The position numbers were made by a program, and so were the translations under genes. From JAIVGV01 sp045807785 (GTDB lineage: Bacteria; Acidobacteriota; Blastocatellia; Pyrinomonadales; Pyrinomonadaceae): 43,986 nucleotides of DNA. Location of the stretch: NCBI GenBank assembly GCA_045807785.1, contig JBJMGS010000003.1:1-43986 (forward strand), given 5' to 3'. Shown here piece by piece: positions 23,165-31,997 of the stretch. A model generated the notes under the pieces. That model was given only the letters and a program-made list of their open reading frames with translations. It had not been told where the DNA came from and made no database searches. Positions within the stretch are counted from its first letter, which is position 1, and the number at the start of each line of letters is the position of its first letter.

Positions 23165-26100
23165 TCAGAAGTTCAGCTTGAGGCCGAACTGTATCTGGCG
23201 CGGGCCCCGATCGCTGTTGAGCACGCCGAACGCCCCGTTGGGCGTGGTGGCGATGTTGAAGGCGTGCGTGGTCGAGTTCTGTGTGATCGTCGTCCCGCTG
23301 AAGACGGAGTTGCCGAACCCGTTGAAGCTCGCGTGGTTGAGGAAGTTGAAGAATTCGGTGCGGAACTGCACGCGCACGCGCTCGGTCAACGCGAAGTTCT
23401 TGTTCAACGAGAAATCAAGGTTCGTCAGGCTCGGCTGCCTTACCACCCCGCGGCTCAAGTTGCCGAACGTACCCGGCGCGGGCAGCGCGAACGCCGCCGG
23501 GTTCAGGTACTGCGTCTTGTCGCCGCTCAGGTAGATCGGCTGCCCCGGCACCAGGTTCGGGCGGAGTCCGCCGTTGGCGGGGTTCGCGGCCAGACCGTTG
23601 TAGTTCGGGTTCACGGCGCTGTAAACGTCGAGCGGTACGCCGCCGTAGTAGGAGAAGATGGCGTTGAACTGCCACCCGCCGACGATGGCGTTGGCGGCCT
23701 TGCCCCACTCCTTGAACGACGGGAGTTCATAGACCGCGTTGGTGACGAAGGTGTGCCGCCGGTCGAGATCGGCGTCGCCGTAGTCGAGGTGGTAGTTGTA
23801 CGGGTCGGTCGTCCCCGACGTGAACGAAGTCAGCGGCACGTCCGAGAGGGCGTGCGACCAGGTGTAAGCGACCGAGTAGGAGAGCCGGCTCGAAAAACGC
23901 CGGTTGAGCCAGACCTGTAGGGCGTTGTAGTTCGAGTTGCCCGTGGACTCGCTCATCGTGATCGGGCCGAGGTTTGGGAACCTGCGGCTGCGCGTGATGG
24001 TGTTGGTCAGGTCGTTCGTCTGGCCTGCGGACGAGAGCAGGAACTGCTGCGTGACCGCGGCGCGATTCTGCGGCAGGATATCATTGTAGTTCACCCCGCG
24101 CCGCCAGATGTGGTGCCCCTCGTTGCCGATGTAGGAGACTTCGAGCACCGTGTCCTTCATCAACTGCCGCGAGACGGTCAGATTCCACTGGTAGCTGTCG
24201 GGCGGACGGAAGTTCTCATCCACCGCGTTGAAGCCCGTGCTGGTGCTGACGCCCGCGACCGCGTTGCGCAGTCCGGGGTTGATGGTGTCGAGACTGCGGA
24301 AGGTCGGGTCGTCGCTCAGTTTTGAGTTCGCGTCGCCGCCCCAGTTCGAGTTGACGGTCGTCGTCCACGGCGGGTTGTTGGTCATGCGCAGGATGTCTTC
24401 GATGACGTTGGCGCGACCCAGGAAGCGCCCGAAGCCCGCGCGCAGCGAGGTCTTGCCGTCGCCGAACACGTCCCACGCGAGTCCGACACGCGGCTGGAAC
24501 CCCATGTTGTAGGGGTTGACGAGCGAGCGTCCGAGCCCCGCGCTCGCGGCCTGATCGGCCCTGACGAGGCCGCTCAGCGGGTCGTGACCGTTATAGAGAC
24601 GTGGGATGTAGTTGCTGATGCGGTCATCGTCGGCGTAGGCGGGCGAGTACCTCGACCAGCGCAGGCCGAGATTGAGCGTGACGTGCGGGCGTATCTTCCA
24701 GGTGTCGTTGCCGTAGGCTTCGAAGTCGTGCCAGCGCCCGTCGCCGAGCCCCAGGGCGTTGATCTCGGTGTAGCAGCCGAGCGGGATGTCCTTGACGAGC
24801 AGTTCGGCGATGGCGTTGCCGGTGTGTGTGTTCGTGCCGCAGAACTGCGCAAACGAGTTAGCGCCGTTGGCCACTTCGGCCTTGGTGTTGTGGCTCACGA
24901 GCCCGCCGAACTTGAGGTCGTGCGCGCCGGCCACCTTCGAGAAGTCGTCCTTCCAGATCAGCAGGTCTTCGTGGTTGTTCCAAGGAGCCTGATGCCACAG
25001 CGCCGGGTAGCCGTCCGCGCCCCAGAAGGTCGGCAGCCCGACGCCGTCAGGCTTCGGGAAGACGGTCGGGAACTTTGAGGCGATCTCGGCGTTGAGTGAC
25101 TGCCCCGTCGAGTTGGTCGTGACGAAGATGTTGTTGCCCGCGCGCGAGAACTGAAATTCGTTGACCGAGGTCGGGGAGATGGTGCTCGCCAGCTTGACGG
25201 CGAAACTGTGCGAAGGCTGCGACCAGTCGGAGCTGATGGTCGGGAAGCCGGTGTCGCCCCAGAAGTTGCCCGCCGCGTTGCCGTGCACCCACGTCTCGTT
25301 GATGTAGCGCACCATCAGGTTCATCTTGCTGGTCAGGTTGAAGTCGCCGCGCAGAGTGTCCTGGCGCGTGCTGACCGGCTCGACCGGCGATTGCACAAAG
25401 TTGTGCCCGTCTTTAAGCGCTGTGTTAGGGAGCGGGAAGAATTTCAAGATCGCGAGTCCCGCCGGGCTGAGCAGATTCTGCGGTATTTTGTCGCCGGGGA
25501 AGCAGGCACTGAAGTCCTTATCGGGTCTGGGGTCGTTGGGCTCGTCGCACCTTCCCGGCAGGAGCGGGTTCCTCGGTCTATGATCTGTGCGCGCCCCGCT
25601 GAAATCGCCAAGGCGCTCCGCCACTGTCGGCACCAAGAACTGAAGGGGCGGCACGAGACCGCGCACCTCGCGACGCCACTCCTCGTTCCAGAAGAAGAAG
25701 GCGCGATCCTTGCCGTTCCAGATTTTCTTGCCGCCTTCGCCGAAGCGGGGCAGCTTGACGGGCCCGCTGAAGTTGAAGCCGAAGTTGTTGTAGCGCAGCA
25801 CGGGTTTGGGCTGCCCGGCGCGGTTGTTGAAGAAGTCGGTGCCGTTCAGCTTGTCGTTGCGGAAGAACTCGAAGAGCCCGCCGTGGTACTCGTTGCCGCC
25901 GCCCTTCGTGATGAGATTGATGACCGCGCCCTGCGCCTGCCCGTACTCCGCGCTGAAGCTGTTGCGCTCGACGCGGAACTCCTGGATGGAGTCGATGGAG
26001 GGGAAGACGAGCAAAGTCGCGTTCGAGCCGACGTCCATGTTGTTGACGCCGTCCACCGTCCACAGGTTTGTGTTCGAGCCGTTGCCGTTGACCGACATAT

Positions 26101-26665
26101 CGACGTGCGAGTCGAGCCCCGTCCCGGCGGTGCCGAACGCGCCGCCCGCGCCCGCCTGCGTGACGGGCGAGATGCCGGGCACGAGCGTCACGAGCTGCGC
26201 GTAGTTGCGCCCGTTGAGCGGCAGCTCCGTGATCTGCTTCTCCGTCACGAGGCTGCTCACGTCGGAGTTACGTGTTTGCACGAGCGACGCCTCGCCGGTG
26301 ACCGTCACGACTTCGCCCACGGTGCCGACTTCGAGGTTCAAATCGACGGTGAGCCGGTCGGCGACGTGTAGATCGATTCCGCTGTTGACCGTCTTCTTGA
26401 ATCCGGTGGGAGACGCGCTCACGGTGTAGCGCCCGACGGGTAGGCTGGGTACCGAATAGAACCCTTCGTCGTTCGCCTTCACCGTGCGGCTGGCGTGCGT
26501 GGACTCTTCGGTCACCGTGACCTCGGCGTTCGGGATGGCGCTGCCCTGCGGGTCCCGCACGGTCCCGCTGATGCTGCCGACCGTACTCACCTGAGCGTGA
26601 ACGCCGACGCACAATCCGAGCGCTAACAAGAGTAGCAGCGCTTGCAATCCGGGCTTTCTAGTCAT
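23165..26665 (-). CDS. TonB-dependent receptor with carboxypeptidase-regulatory-like N-terminus, Oar type (1166 aa)
   Basis: This outer-membrane import barrel has a signal peptide ending near GVHAQ, a regulatory-like beta-sandwich domain (GSISGTVRDPQGSAIPNAEV, about residues 30-115), a plug with ITELPLNGRNYAQLVTLVPG and WTVDGVNNMDVG, and a barrel ending in phenylalanine (LKLNF). The ATG at 26665 has a GAGGAG ribosome-binding site. It is longer than the other receptor in the window and not a recent copy of it. A 373-base upstream region separates it from the ROK regulator gene. By position it is the first gene of the minus-strand import block, and the ROK regulator is a candidate controller. 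Confidence 0.93.
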   Translation of the reverse strand: MTRKPGLQALLLLLALGLCVGVHAQVSTVGSISGTVRDPQGSAIPNAEVTVTEESTHASRTVKANDEGFYSVPSLPVGRYTVSASPTGFKKTVNSGIDLHVADRLTVDLNLEVGTVGEVVTVTGEASLVQTRNSDVSSLVTEKQITELPLNGRNYAQLVTLVPGISPVTQAGAGGAFGTAGTGLDSHVDMSVNGNGSNTNLWTVDGVNNMDVGSNATLLVFPSIDSIQEFRVERNSFSAEYGQAQGAVINLITKGGGNEYHGGLFEFFRNDKLNGTDFFNNRAGQPKPVLRYNNFGFNFSGPVKLPRFGEGGKKIWNGKDRAFFFWNEEWRREVRGLVPPLQFLVPTVAERLGDFSGARTDHRPRNPLLPGRCDEPNDPRPDKDFSACFPGDKIPQNLLSPAGLAILKFFPLPNTALKDGHNFVQSPVEPVSTRQDTLRGDFNLTSKMNLMVRYINETWVHGNAAGNFWGDTGFPTISSDWSQPSHSFAVKLASTISPTSVNEFQFSRAGNNIFVTTNSTGQSLNAEIASKFPTVFPKPDGVGLPTFWGADGYPALWHQAPWNNHEDLLIWKDDFSKVAGAHDLKFGGLVSHNTKAEVANGANSFAQFCGTNTHTGNAIAELLVKDIPLGCYTEINALGLGDGRWHDFEAYGNDTWKIRPHVTLNLGLRWSRYSPAYADDDRISNYIPRLYNGHDPLSGLVRADQAASAGLGRSLVNPYNMGFQPRVGLAWDVFGDGKTSLRAGFGRFLGRANVIEDILRMTNNPPWTTTVNSNWGGDANSKLSDDPTFRSLDTINPGLRNAVAGVSTSTGFNAVDENFRPPDSYQWNLTVSRQLMKDTVLEVSYIGNEGHHIWRRGVNYNDILPQNRAAVTQQFLLSSAGQTNDLTNTITRSRRFPNLGPITMSESTGNSNYNALQVWLNRRFSSRLSYSVAYTWSHALSDVPLTSFTSGTTDPYNYHLDYGDADLDRRHTFVTNAVYELPSFKEWGKAANAIVGGWQFNAIFSYYGGVPLDVYSAVNPNYNGLAANPANGGLRPNLVPGQPIYLSGDKTQYLNPAAFALPAPGTFGNLSRGVVRQPSLTNLDFSLNKNFALTERVRVQFRTEFFNFLNHASFNGFGNSVFSGTTITQNSTTHAFNIATTPNGAFGVLNSDRGPRQIQFGLKLNF

Positions 26666-27038
26666 GGACGCGACTCCTCAGCTTCCGCACTTCCAATTGT
26701 TAATCGTTAATCGGTCGGGTAGCGCCGCTCTGTGGACGAACGCGCTGCTCGATACGATAAGTACCGAGCAGTGCGAATCAGCTCTACCCCTGGTGTACTT
26801 GCTTTACGGAAGAGCAGCGCCGACGTGACGTCCGGTGATCGCTCTCCTTTACAGAAAAAGGCGAGAAGAATCAGATGAAATTATATAACTAAAGCCTGAA
26901 CGCGAACTTTGTTGCAAGACCTGACAAAAGGATTTAATACTTATCCGCTCCCTTGTCAAGAAAATTCTGCGGCCCGCCTCAACTATCTCAAGAAGGCAGA
27001 GTGAATGCCGCCGGAGACAGACCGCCACGCCGGGCGGC
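26666..27038. other. 373-base intergenic region upstream of the TonB receptor
   Basis: No gene is seen. An AT-rich core (about 26865-26945) contrasts with the flanks. On the minus strand it holds TATAAT (26885-26880) in the context AGTTATATAAT, a plausible -10 for the receptor gene with no good -35. On the plus strand TTGCAA (26912-26917) and TAATAC (26935-26940) are 17 bases apart, a promoter-like pair with no gene downstream on that strand. A regulator site in this core is likely but not defined. Confidence 0.45.
26880..26885 (-). promoter_or_regulatory. Possible -10 element for the TonB receptor gene
   Basis: TATAAT on the minus strand, about 215 bases before the receptor ATG, inside the AT-rich core. 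No convincing -35 hexamer lies 16-18 bases upstream (the best is AGTTCG), so an activator or an extended upstream element would be needed. The call rests on one hexamer. Confidence 0.3.
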
Positions 27039-28226
27039 TCAAGAGAGAGAGGCGTGTGTGAATTTGGTCATGAGGACGAGGCTGAGCGCGCCCATCAGCG
27101 TCGGCTCCGCGCCCAGCGTGGACGCGATGATCTGCGAGGGGGGCAGGCCGCGGCAGATATTTTTTCGGACGGCGGCTCTGATGTCATTGGCGATGAGCGG
27201 CCAGGCGCGCACGATCGGCCCGCCGACGATGACCGCTTCCGGCGACAGCCCTTGAATTAAATTCGCGATGCCGAGACCCAGATACCAGGCCGTCTCCCTG
27301 AGGGCGGATTGCGCCTCCTCCTCGCCCTCAAAGGCACGTTCGACCAGTTGCCCGAACCCGATTCCAGCGCCCGCGTCGTGCTTCAACTTCGCGTAGCGCG
27401 CCATCGCGGCGCGCTCGGAGGCGAACGCTTCCCAGCATCCGCGACTCCCTGCGGCGCAGGCGATCGGCGCGTCCCGCCCGATGGTCATATGGCCGAACTC
27501 GCCCGCCGCTCCGCTCTTGCCGCGGTGAATCTGCCCGTCTAAGACGACCCCCGTGCCGATGCCCTCTTCGACAAGCACCAGGATAAAGTCGCGCACCTCG
27601 CGTATCTCGGGGCGACCGAACCAGAGTTCGGCGAGCGCCGCCGCGTTGGCGTCGTTCTCAGCCGTCACCGCCAAATCGAGCGCCGCATTGATCTCTTTGG
27701 CGATCTCCAGATCGCGCCATTTGAAGTGCGGGATGAAAGAGACCGTGCCCGTCTCCTGATTCACCAAACCCGGCAAACTCACGCCGACGCCCTCGATGGT
27801 GTCTCCGCTCTTGCTGATGAACTGGCGGGCGCAATCAATGATGTGGGAGATGGTTTTCCGCGCGTCCGGATCGGTGGAAAACTCTTCCTGTTCAAGGACA
27901 CGACCGGCGAGATCACTCGTGGCGACGATGGTGCGTCGGGTGCCGAGGTCAACCCCGATGGCGACGGCGTCCGCCGTCCGCAGCGAAAGCAGGATCGGCG
28001 GGCGACCGCCCGATGACTCGCCCGACACCTCCTCGATCAACCCACCCAATTTCAACTCGGCGACGATCAGGGAGATGGTCGAGCGTTGCAGCGCGGTCTC
28101 CTGCGCGATTTCGGCGCGGGAGATGGGGCCTCTTTCGCGGACGTAATTAAGCACGATCTGCCGGTTGATGTCGCGAATCGTGTTGGGACGCGCGACACTG
28201 GCTCTCTTGAGGTCGATTCGTCGCAT
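27039..28226 (-). CDS. ROK-family transcriptional regulator (395 aa)
   Basis: An N-terminal winged helix (about residues 15-75, with ISRAEIAQETALQRSTISLI) is joined to a sugar-kinase-like ROK domain. The kinase fold shows GVDLGTRRT, the ENDANAAALAE segment with the catalytic-type Asp192, GAAGEFGHM (H246) and the zinc loop. In the usual zinc loop CxCGxxGCxE, the second cysteine is alanine here (C257, A259, C264, E266), so one zinc ligand is missing. Regulators of this type (NagC, Mlc, XylR) bind sugars such as GlcNAc derivatives and repress uptake and degradation genes. Its place between the TonB receptor and a NagX / hexosaminidase region supports a role in amino-sugar control. The start at 28226 is ATG without a clear ribosome-binding site. 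Confidence 0.88.
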   Translation of the reverse strand: MRRIDLKRASVARPNTIRDINRQIVLNYVRERGPISRAEIAQETALQRSTISLIVAELKLGGLIEEVSGESSGGRPPILLSLRTADAVAIGVDLGTRRTIVATSDLAGRVLEQEEFSTDPDARKTISHIIDCARQFISKSGDTIEGVGVSLPGLVNQETGTVSFIPHFKWRDLEIAKEINAALDLAVTAENDANAAALAELWFGRPEIREVRDFILVLVEEGIGTGVVLDGQIHRGKSGAAGEFGHMTIGRDAPIACAAGSRGCWEAFASERAAMARYAKLKHDAGAGIGFGQLVERAFEGEEEAQSALRETAWYLGLGIANLIQGLSPEAVIVGGPIVRAWPLIANDIRAAVRKNICRGLPPSQIIASTLGAEPTLMGALSLVLMTKFTHASLS

Positions 28227-28588
28227 TAGTTGTCGGATAACTTGAAGAGACTCTGGCGCCGCCTCGTCCGGTTTTTTTTAACCGGGACTGAAGCCGATTT
28301 AACTAGCGGGGATTTCGCAGCGCACAAACCGAAGCGCCATTAAGTAGTACAAGTGAGACTCTCAGTCAATACTTTTTATCTGAGGCGCGGGCGCTGACCA
28401 CGGCGTGATGAATTCTCTCCGCGCCGCTCAGCCATGATGCCAACGATGCTCGTCTGACATGAAAGGCGCGACGCGGAAGCGGCCTTAAGCGCGCGTGCGC
28501 GTGAGGCGCGCCGAGACGGTGTGTGCTGGGTGAATGTCGTGGAAAGAAGCTCTTTCGTCAGAGGTGAGGTGTGGCCGCGCGGGCGAAC
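28227..28588. other. 362-base region upstream of the ROK gene
   Basis: No gene is visible. On the minus strand a promoter-like pair, TTGACT (28369-28364) and TACTTA (28346-28341), has a 17-base spacer containing the palindrome GAGA-N-TCTC. A six-base-pair hairpin, CCGGTT-tttttt-AACCGG (28268-28285), lies in the presumed leader. These could be operator sites for autoregulation. The remaining part (28400-28588) is GC-rich and featureless to my eye. Confidence 0.45.
28341..28369 (-). promoter_or_regulatory. Candidate sigma70 promoter of the ROK gene
   Basis: TTGACT (28369-28364) matches the -35 consensus at five of six positions. Seventeen bases downstream, TACTTA (28346-28341) is a weak -10. 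The expected start point is about 110 bases before the ATG. The palindromic GAGA-N-TCTC in the spacer may be a repressor site. Confidence 0.4.
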
Positions 28589-29233
28589 TTATCTGTCCTT
28601 CCGGCCCAGCCTCTCGGCGCTGCTCCTGATGTTAACGCTGAGGACGATAATCTCTTGCAGGTCGCGGCTGGCGCTATCACTGCCGCCGACGTCGGCGACG
28701 AGTGGCGACGTGAACTTCGGATTAGCGACGAAGCTATCTATCCGCCGGCACAATCTCACGAGCGCATCCTTCAACTGCTTGTCGTCGTACTCGGCCGACT
28801 CTGTTTGATCGCGCCCCTGTGCGTCTGAGCCGTGCAGCGCCAGATAGTTTTGCATGCGGAGGGCGCGTTTTTTCACCTCCGCGGTTTGATCCGACACACG
28901 CTTGTAATCGAGCGTGCCTTCGACTTTGAGGGCGTGCGCCACCTCGTTACGAATGATCTGGACGCGCCGGAAGTCCTGGTTGAGTTGATCGACGGCGGCT
29001 TTGACCGCCTTCTCGTTCGAGTGCGGCGTCGCGGCTCCGAGATTCCTGAGCTGCATCTCGCGCTGCTGCTCGTCGCGGATGCGCGCCGCCTCGGAGTCCA
29101 TGCCGGGCCCGACCGTGGCAATGCCTGTCCCCGTCTGCGCGCGGCTCACGAGCGGCAACGCTAACAGCACGGCGACAGCGGCACAGGCGCATGCCACAAA
29201 ACTTCTACGTGTGACGGCGCGATCTCTCTTCAC
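28589..29233 (-). CDS. Secreted helical protein of unknown function, paralogue of 41126-41770 (214 aa)
   Basis: The start is GTG at 29233 with a GGAGGTG ribosome-binding site. The N-terminus has a TRRSF segment followed by a hydrophobic stretch, so export by Sec or possibly Tat is expected, with cleavage near SRAQ. The mature protein is largely alpha-helical. Its central block, DFRRVQIIRNEVAHAL then LDYKRVSDQTAEVKKRA, aligns with DFKRIQLIRNDVIDYL and LDYKLVSEQAAEINKRA in the equally long protein at 41126. Both also have a conserved LK-x-ALV-x-LC helix and a final SAERL. I do not recognise the family. Both copies sit beside carbohydrate genes. Confidence 0.8.
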   Translation of the reverse strand: MKRDRAVTRRSFVACACAAVAVLLALPLVSRAQTGTGIATVGPGMDSEAARIRDEQQREMQLRNLGAATPHSNEKAVKAAVDQLNQDFRRVQIIRNEVAHALKVEGTLDYKRVSDQTAEVKKRALRMQNYLALHGSDAQGRDQTESAEYDDKQLKDALVRLCRRIDSFVANPKFTSPLVADVGGSDSASRDLQEIIVLSVNIRSSAERLGRKDR

Positions 29234-29335
29234 GGCGCACCTCCGACTCTGCTCGCGTCTCTCCCGACGCGCCGCAAGTATAGCCTGTTACACGCGCGTC
29301 GTGAATCATGTATCGCGCTCGCGATGCGAGTCGCT

Positions 29336-30475
29336 TCAGACTTTGATAAAAATTCGCTTGCGATAAAAGAGCGACATCACGCCGAGCCACACGAGCACGG
29401 TGCAGACGGCGAACATCAGCGACGCATTGATCGGCGTTGCCCAGGAGGCGAACAGCTTCGAGTAGATCAGTCCGAGCAAGTCCGTCGGCGTGCCGTCGGC
29501 GCGCGTGAACCTGACGAGCGAGGCGACGAGGACGGCGAACTCCGAGAGGAAGTAGACCGCCAGCGCGTTCGTGCCGAAGGCGAGGAAGGGTTTTGTCCAG
29601 CGCCGGTAGCCTTTGATGTCAACGAGCCAGTAACAGGCGGCGAGCAGTTCGAGAGCCATCCCGGCGGTGAGGACGACGTAAGAACTCGTCCACAGAGCCT
29701 TGTTCACAGGGAACCAGAAGTTCCAGGCCCAGCCGACGACCATGCCGCACGCACCCGCGACGAACATCGCAGCCACCTTCTCCAGCGGCTCGCGGCGCGT
29801 GCGCAAGAGTTGTCCCGTCAACACGCCGCAGAGCGTCGTCGCGATGGCTGGGATCGTGCTTAGCAGACCTTCCGGATCGTAGAGAGGCTTCCACGTGTGA
29901 TGTCCGAACACGCTTCGATCAACGTAGGCGGCGAGATTTCCCTCCATACTCAAGTCTCCCGCGCCGAAGCCGGGCACGGGTATCAACTTCATGGCCGCCC
30001 AGTAGAGCAGGAGCAAGGCCGCGACGATCAAGCATTGCGCGCGCCATTTCGTGTTCAGGAAGATGACGGCGGCGAAGAAGTAGCAGACGGCGATGCGCTG
30101 GAGCACGCCGGGGATGCGAAACCCCTGGAGGTCGTTGTAGGGGAATGCGCCGAGCAAGAGTCCGAGGGCGAAGATGAGAGCCGTACGGCGGGCGATCTTC
30201 CAGTAGAGATCGCGCCTGCCCCCGCCGCTCTCGGCGCGGCGCGCGAGCGAGAGCGTGATCGAGACGCCGACGATGAAGAGGAAGAACGGGAAGACGAGAT
30301 CGGTCGGCGTTATGCCATCCCACTTCGAGTGTTCGAGCGGGCTGTAGATGGCGTCCCAAGTGCCGGGATTGTTGACGAGAATCATCCCGGCGATGGTCAG
30401 CCCGCGAAACACGTCGAGCGAAGTCATGCGCCCCGTCTCGCTCGTGCCTTTGTGCTCTCCGGTCAAGGCGTCCAA
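29336..30475 (-). CDS. NagX-like membrane acyltransferase (HGSNAT/DUF5009 type, 379 aa)
   Basis: This is a polytopic inner-membrane protein with about ten helices, related to the heparan-alpha-glucosaminide N-acetyltransferase family, which moves acetyl groups across the membrane to amino sugars. The N-terminal TSLDVFRGLTIAGMILVNNP helix and the conserved SPLEHSKWDGITPTDLVFP segment with its histidine are the family's signature. The start is TTG at 30475, eight bases after AAAGGAGAG. The gene follows the phosphohexomutase gene by 48 bases. Members found in GlcNAc utilisation clusters are called NagX; proximity to ROK and GH20 genes fits that, but activity is inferred. Confidence 0.82.
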   Translation of the reverse strand: MDALTGEHKGTSETGRMTSLDVFRGLTIAGMILVNNPGTWDAIYSPLEHSKWDGITPTDLVFPFFLFIVGVSITLSLARRAESGGGRRDLYWKIARRTALIFALGLLLGAFPYNDLQGFRIPGVLQRIAVCYFFAAVIFLNTKWRAQCLIVAALLLLYWAAMKLIPVPGFGAGDLSMEGNLAAYVDRSVFGHHTWKPLYDPEGLLSTIPAIATTLCGVLTGQLLRTRREPLEKVAAMFVAGACGMVVGWAWNFWFPVNKALWTSSYVVLTAGMALELLAACYWLVDIKGYRRWTKPFLAFGTNALAVYFLSEFAVLVASLVRFTRADGTPTDLLGLIYSKLFASWATPINASLMFAVCTVLVWLGVMSLFYRKRIFIKV

Positions 30476-30523
30476 GGCGTCTCTCCTTTCGACTGTTCTC
30501 GCCGCGCGGACAGTTTCGACTCT

Positions 30524-31885
30524 TCACGCGCCCAAACATTCTTCGACGCACCCGCGCAACTCCCCGATCATTTCGCGCGCACGCGCTTCGGTGTTCGCCT
30601 CTGCGACGATGCGTATGATCGGCTCGGTGTTCGAGCCGCGCACCAGCAGCCAGCCGTCGGGCAGCGTCACTTTCACGCCGTCGCGCAAATCCTGTGGATA
30701 GTGCGCGAACTCTTCGCGGACTTTTTTCAGCACCCTGCCGATGCGATCCGAGCGGCAGGCGAATTTCTCTTTCAACATGAAAGAGCGCGGCAGTTCATTG
30801 ACCAGTTCCGTCACCTTGCGTCCCGACGCGGCGAGCAGATGGAGGACGAGCGCCATCGCGACGAGGCTATCGCGCGCGAAGTTGATGCGCGGGTACATCA
30901 CGCCGCCGTTGCCCTCGCCGCCGACGACCGCCTGTCGGCGTTGCATCTCCTCCGCCACGTTCGCCTCGCCGATCTTCGAGCGGTAGATGGGACAGTCGAA
31001 CGAGCGCGCCACCGCGTCGAGCACACGCGTCGTGGCGAGGTTCGCGACGACCGCGCCGCGCTCTTTAGCGAGCACCTGTCGCGCCGCCAGCACGAGCGTC
31101 AACTCTTCCCCGATGGCCTCGCCGCGCTCGTCCACGACCGCCAGACGATCCGCGTCCATGTCCTGCGCGAAGCCCACGTCGGCATTTTGCGCGCGGACGG
31201 CGTCGCAGAGTGCGGAGAGATTTTCCGGCACGGGTTCGGCGCCTCGCGGGAAGAGCCCGTCGGGCGTCGTGTTGATCTCAAACACTTCCGCGCCGAGAGC
31301 TGCGAGCAGTCGCGGCGCGACGATTGAGCCCGCGCCGTTGCACGAGTCAACGACGACGCGGAGCTTACGGGCGTTTGAAGGCAATGATCCGAGCGCATCA
31401 ATGATGGCTTCGACGTGCAGGTCGAGCGCGCCCGTCGCGTGCTCGACCGATCCCATCTCCACGCCCTGAACCTTCACGTACTCGCCCTGATGATAGATGT
31501 CTAAGAGCTGGCGCGCCTGCGCGGCGGTGAGGAAGAGACCTTCCGAGTTGACGAACTTGAGCGCGTTCCACTCCGCAGGGTTGTGGCTCGCCGTGATGGC
31601 GATGCCGCCGCGCGCCGCGCGCCGACGCACGAGCAGTTGCACGGTCGGCACGGGGCACACGTCAAGGTCTATGACGCGGCAGCCGGTCGAGAGCAGCCCG
31701 GCGACGACCGCGCGCCTGACCATCTCGCCGGAGGTGCGCGTGTCGCGCCCGATGACGATGGCGCCGCGCCCGACGTAAGTGCCGAACGCCTGCGCGAAGC
31801 GCGCCAGCAGCGTCGGCGTCAGCGACTCGCCGACGACGCCGCGCACGCCGGAGATGCTGATCTTGAGTGTCGGTATGGCTCGCAT
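30524..31885 (-). CDS. Phosphoglucosamine mutase / phosphomannomutase family protein (453 aa)
   Basis: Alpha-D-phosphohexomutases move a phosphate between C1 and C6 of sugars in the cytoplasm, with a phosphoserine intermediate. All functional loops are intact: TASHNP with catalytic S100, the magnesium loop DMDADR (D242, D244, D246), the sugar-specificity loop GEGNGG and the phosphate-binding RGSNTEPIIRI near the C-terminus. The overall shape (ISGVRGVVGESLTP at the N-terminus) resembles GlmM and archaeal-type PMM/PGM proteins, so the substrate could be glucosamine, mannose or glucose phosphate. The ATG at 31885 lies immediately beside the heptanucleotide repeat region. It is paired with a degenerate paralogue at 32993-34339. 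Confidence 0.88.
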   Translation of the reverse strand: MRAIPTLKISISGVRGVVGESLTPTLLARFAQAFGTYVGRGAIVIGRDTRTSGEMVRRAVVAGLLSTGCRVIDLDVCPVPTVQLLVRRRAARGGIAITASHNPAEWNALKFVNSEGLFLTAAQARQLLDIYHQGEYVKVQGVEMGSVEHATGALDLHVEAIIDALGSLPSNARKLRVVVDSCNGAGSIVAPRLLAALGAEVFEINTTPDGLFPRGAEPVPENLSALCDAVRAQNADVGFAQDMDADRLAVVDERGEAIGEELTLVLAARQVLAKERGAVVANLATTRVLDAVARSFDCPIYRSKIGEANVAEEMQRRQAVVGGEGNGGVMYPRINFARDSLVAMALVLHLLAASGRKVTELVNELPRSFMLKEKFACRSDRIGRVLKKVREEFAHYPQDLRDGVKVTLPDGWLLVRGSNTEPIIRIVAEANTEARAREMIGELRGCVEECLGA

Positions 31886-31890
31886 GGAGA

Positions 31891-31997
31891 ATAGCTGTTA
31901 GCTGTTAGCTGTTAGCTGTTAGCCAGAAAGCCTCGCCTCTTCGGTTGGCTAATAGCTAACAGCTAATAGCTAATCGCTCCTCGCTCCTCGCTCCTCA
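31891..31997. repeat. Heptanucleotide tandem repeats with inverted arms
   Basis: Four tandem AGCTGTT units (31893-31920) run into AGCC. After a 22-base spacer, the approximate complement GGCTAATAGCTAACAGCTAA begins at 31948 and runs to about 31974, so the two arms can form a long imperfect hairpin. Three tandem CGCTCCT units follow (31975-31995), and the last one overlaps the stop codon of the GH16-like gene. Both units are seven bases long, like the short tandemly repeated sequences known from cyanobacteria. The element fills the gap between the GH16-like and phosphohexomutase genes and may terminate or stabilise the transcript. Confidence 0.75.

Noticed and set aside
25208..26371. 387-codon plus-strand open frame opposite the TonB receptor plug and barrel
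   Set aside because: Antisense shadow with no recognisable domain; the receptor frame is continuous and family-like.
26912..26940. Plus-strand sigma70-like promoter (TTGCAA, 17 bases, TAATAC)
   Set aside because: Nothing is encoded downstream on that strand except the antisense of the ROK gene; probably chance in AT-rich DNA, although an antisense RNA cannot be excluded.
29897..31327. 476-codon plus-strand open frame across the NagX-like and mutase genes
   Set aside because: It spans two recognised genes on the opposite strand and has Arg/Asp-rich shadow composition; no signal, motif or ribosome-binding site.
31891..31997. Possible CRISPR array
   Set aside because: Units are only seven bases and directly tandem with no spacers.
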